Source: Nitratiruptor sp. YY09-18
GTDB taxonomy: Bacteria; Campylobacterota; Campylobacteria; Campylobacterales; Nitratiruptoraceae
Direction: 5' to 3'
Assembly (NCBI RefSeq): GCF_016593235.1
Contig: NZ_AP023065.1
Coordinates: 930,001-994,000, forward strand
DNA: 64,000 nt
The translations under genes were made by a program, and so were the position numbers. Below, piece by piece: positions 63,201 to 64,000 of this stretch (position 1 is its first letter; each line of letters opens with the position of its first letter). The notes beneath the pieces are model-generated. The model ran no database searches, was not told where the DNA came from, and saw nothing but the letters and a program-made list of their open reading frames with translations.

Positions 63201-63321
63201 TAATATCCGGAAATGCATCTACCGGAATCTCTTTGTACGCCCTATATCCTAAAACACCTACAAGGGTAAAAAGGGCTAAAACTAAAAAGCGATATTTGAT
63301 AAAGGTTTCAAAAAATTTCAT
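60289..63321 (-). CDS. Heavy-metal-efflux-type RND permease (CusA/CzcA family)
   Basis: A 1010-residue inner-membrane pump of the tripartite RND class that exports metal ions using the proton gradient. It has 12 membrane segments and two large periplasmic loops. N-terminal IPVDAFPDITPKQV and GNSPEIIERLITYPIE are typical of the metal subfamily. In membrane segment 4 it reads GLAIAIGMIVDGTIVVVENS, with Asp and Glu for proton relay but Ala where CzcA has its first Asp. RIEELLEGVKAELAVKIFG resembles CzcA and lacks the CusA Met at that site. The metal is therefore unclear. It lies 9 bases downstream of the adaptor gene. Confidence 0.9.
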   Translation of the reverse strand: MKFFETFIKYRFLVLALFTLVGVLGYRAYKEIPVDAFPDITPKQVIIYTESPGNSPEIIERLITYPIESAMAGLPGVKLIMSNSIFGLSYVSIFFEDKYDIYFLRQLVSERLATVDIPKGFGKPVMGPNTTGLGQVFWYQLKGDGVSLTKLRELQDFLVHPMFKTVDGVEEVIGWGGFEKQIEVVIDPKKLQALKVTYEDVIDALQRTNKSAGGQYLEFNKEQYIIRGSGFYENLDQIRKSVIKSSGIKAIKIEDVAVVKEGKRMRFGAVTLNGKETMFGMVLQRTGTNAAKVVDRLKEKVKEINAALPKNVRVQTIYDRSEITKKAVHTMTSSLIMGAVLVSVILFLFLFEVRSAFIVVLSLPISLLIAFLMMDYFGMSANLMSLSGLAIAIGMIVDGTIVVVENSFRLIQEHPNESKLKLIAEAAAQVTKPVIFAIFIIAATFIPLLSLGGLTGKLYAPMAINIVFVMLASIVVALVLVPVLNYYLLKPVKFSESPLVVWIKKLYTPLLVGALKYSKSVVAVSFILFAVLAYLLTQQGREFMPKLNEESIMYRVIAIPGTALSQTVGLSKDIENFIKKEYPEYVDFVLAMIGRSEKGETAGPNYMEILVGLKKKEFDIKALEAKMSEELEKRYDFVQFVPTQPIAMRIEELLEGVKAELAVKIFGEDQKILANLASKIKDILSHIDGLRSIEIESQLGQAQIVIKPNYLAMARYSLTAEDIMDVVRYLLGEDAITDKFEGIKRFPIVIKPKGSRDVESLQNILLRAPDGKVARLKEVADIQIIQGPSFIKRENLSRYMLISFDVEGRDIASFVKEANEKIHKNLHFPAGYYIQWAGDFKNMQEATKKLAVIIPAVLLLILLLLYTAFNSFKKAIIILLGVPLGIIGSIIAVLVADIYLSIAAIIGFIVIIAIAVLNGIVLVSFIEELQKRFPDVKMLILVKDATLLRLRPVLMTAMTTLFGILPLLYATGVGSEIEYPLAVVVVGGIVTSTLVTLLVLPSLYYLFYKK

Positions 63322-63330
63322 ACTCTCTCC

Positions 63331-64000
63331 TTAATCCTCATCGCCGATGCTTTCTTTCAAAAGCCGTGATTTATACAGATAGATATCATGATCGATGTAC
63401 TCCTGATTTGGCTTTAATCCCTCAATTACCGCATACTCTCCTACAAAATCGACAAGTTTCACGACATGCGGCTCAGGCTCTTTGGATGGAAGAAAAACGA
63501 CCCACTCACCATTTAGCATAGTCAAAGCGCTTCTTTTAACGGCAAGCACTTTTTTATAGGGAGCTGACTCAATCTGTATATCGCCAAATGCGCCGATGAG
63601 AAGCTCTTTATTGGTTTGTGGAAGTTCAAACAGAAGTTTTGCCTGAGCTGTTTCTTCATCAACCTTTGGCAAGATTTTGATAAAAGTGGCTTTAAAATTG
63701 TAGGGTCCGAGATGAAAAATCGCCCTAACGTCTTTTAGACGCAGTGCATCCTCAACGCTCAAGAATGCTACAAGATAGTAGCGGGATTGACTCAGAATCT
63801 CTACTAATGGCGTTGTGCTTTTGACATTGGTATGCACCGGAACCAAAATCTTTTGTACTGTACCATCAGCATGAGAAGTGATTGTGTAGTACTCTACCGG
63901 TTTTGTAACCTTTGTGATACCAAGAATTTTGAGTTGTAGCTTAAGAGAAGTAAGATCATTTTCTTTGTCTTTGAGGGTAGTTTTGAGTTTCGCTAGATCG
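63331..64000 (-). CDS. RND efflux periplasmic adaptor (5' end beyond the window)
   Basis: The visible 223 codons are open to the right edge, so the true start is outside. They begin with the second helix of a coiled-coil hairpin (LKTTLKDKENDLTSLKLQLK). A lipoyl-like half domain follows (SHADGTVQKILVPVHTNVKS). A beta-barrel (YLVAFLSVEDALRL, LLIGAFGDIQIES) and the membrane-proximal domain with VPxxAV-like VLAVKRSALTMLNGEWVVFL come next. This is the HlyD/CusB adaptor that links the permease to an outer-membrane channel. An in-frame TTG at 63846 is internal, not the start. Confidence 0.9.
   Translation of the reverse strand, partial: DLAKLKTTLKDKENDLTSLKLQLKILGITKVTKPVEYYTITSHADGTVQKILVPVHTNVKSTTPLVEILSQSRYYLVAFLSVEDALRLKDVRAIFHLGPYNFKATFIKILPKVDEETAQAKLLFELPQTNKELLIGAFGDIQIESAPYKKVLAVKRSALTMLNGEWVVFLPSKEPEPHVVKLVDFVGEYAVIEGLKPNQEYIDHDIYLYKSRLLKESIGDED

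Noticed and set aside
1-64000. tRNA, rRNA, CRISPR arrays, riboswitches and insertion sequences
   Set aside because: None was recognised by eye: there is no regular repeat-spacer pattern, no transposase gene, and the gaps between genes are too short for most RNA genes. A covariance-model search would be needed to exclude small RNAs.

Overview
The window is a gene-dense, AT-rich bacterial chromosome segment. It looks like a member of the Campylobacterota (Epsilonproteobacteria), probably a hydrogen-oxidising hydrothermal-vent type such as Nitratiruptor or its relatives. That placement is inferred from the HydABCDE-type membrane hydrogenase with its own protease and HydE, a CbpA/HspR heat-shock pair, a second cytoplasmic group-2-like hydrogenase, and overall protein style. 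No rRNA, tRNA or CRISPR array was recognised.

Region 1 (1-10.6 kb, minus strand) is a hydrogenase block. It reads in transcription order: a small coiled-coil protein, a SAM methyltransferase, a TetR regulator, a cytoplasmic small/large hydrogenase pair (HupS/HupL type), then the periplasm-facing respiratory hydrogenase hydA-hydB-hydC, its protease hydD, the HypF-like hydE, and hypF, which runs off the left edge. Both small subunits have Asn where the second proximal-cluster Cys normally sits.

Region 2 (10.7-19.1 kb) holds murA convergent with hspR, with a terminator-like hairpin inside the murA coding end. It continues with cbpA-hspR behind a consensus promoter overlapped by a HAIR-like operator. 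An XRE regulator follows, divergent from a dynamin-like GTPase across a palindrome-rich spacer, and then a siroheme nitrite/sulfite reductase, a DUF72 protein and purH.

Region 3 (19.2-37.5 kb, plus strand) is a translationally coupled glycogen operon of twelve genes: glucan phosphorylase, phosphoglucomutase, glucose-6-phosphate isomerase, a second divergent phosphorylase, a stand-alone CBM48 protein, a nucleotidyltransferase/phosphomannomutase-like fusion, two GH57 enzymes, a GalT-family protein, a ROK glucokinase, glycogen synthase and branching enzyme. No classical glgC is present.

Region 4 (37.5-59 kb, plus strand) continues into lower carbon metabolism. It has an AhpD-like protein fused by overlap to a complete pyruvate dehydrogenase operon (E1 alpha, E1 beta, E2, E3), then a P3A-type ATPase, a MgtC/DUF4010 membrane protein, a ferritin-like protein, a LOG-family protein and class I aldolase. 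After these come lipB and lipA (which lipoylate E2), a single-chain ADP-forming acyl-CoA synthetase, nhaA, PEP synthase, a beta-CASP ribonuclease-like protein, gap and gpmA. Together regions 3 and 4 can store carbon as glycogen and burn it to acetyl-CoA and acetate with substrate-level ATP, or run the path in reverse through PEP synthase.

Region 5 (59-64 kb) has a lysine-2,3-aminomutase-like radical SAM protein. It is convergent with a heavy-metal-type RND efflux permease and its periplasmic adaptor, which runs off the right edge.
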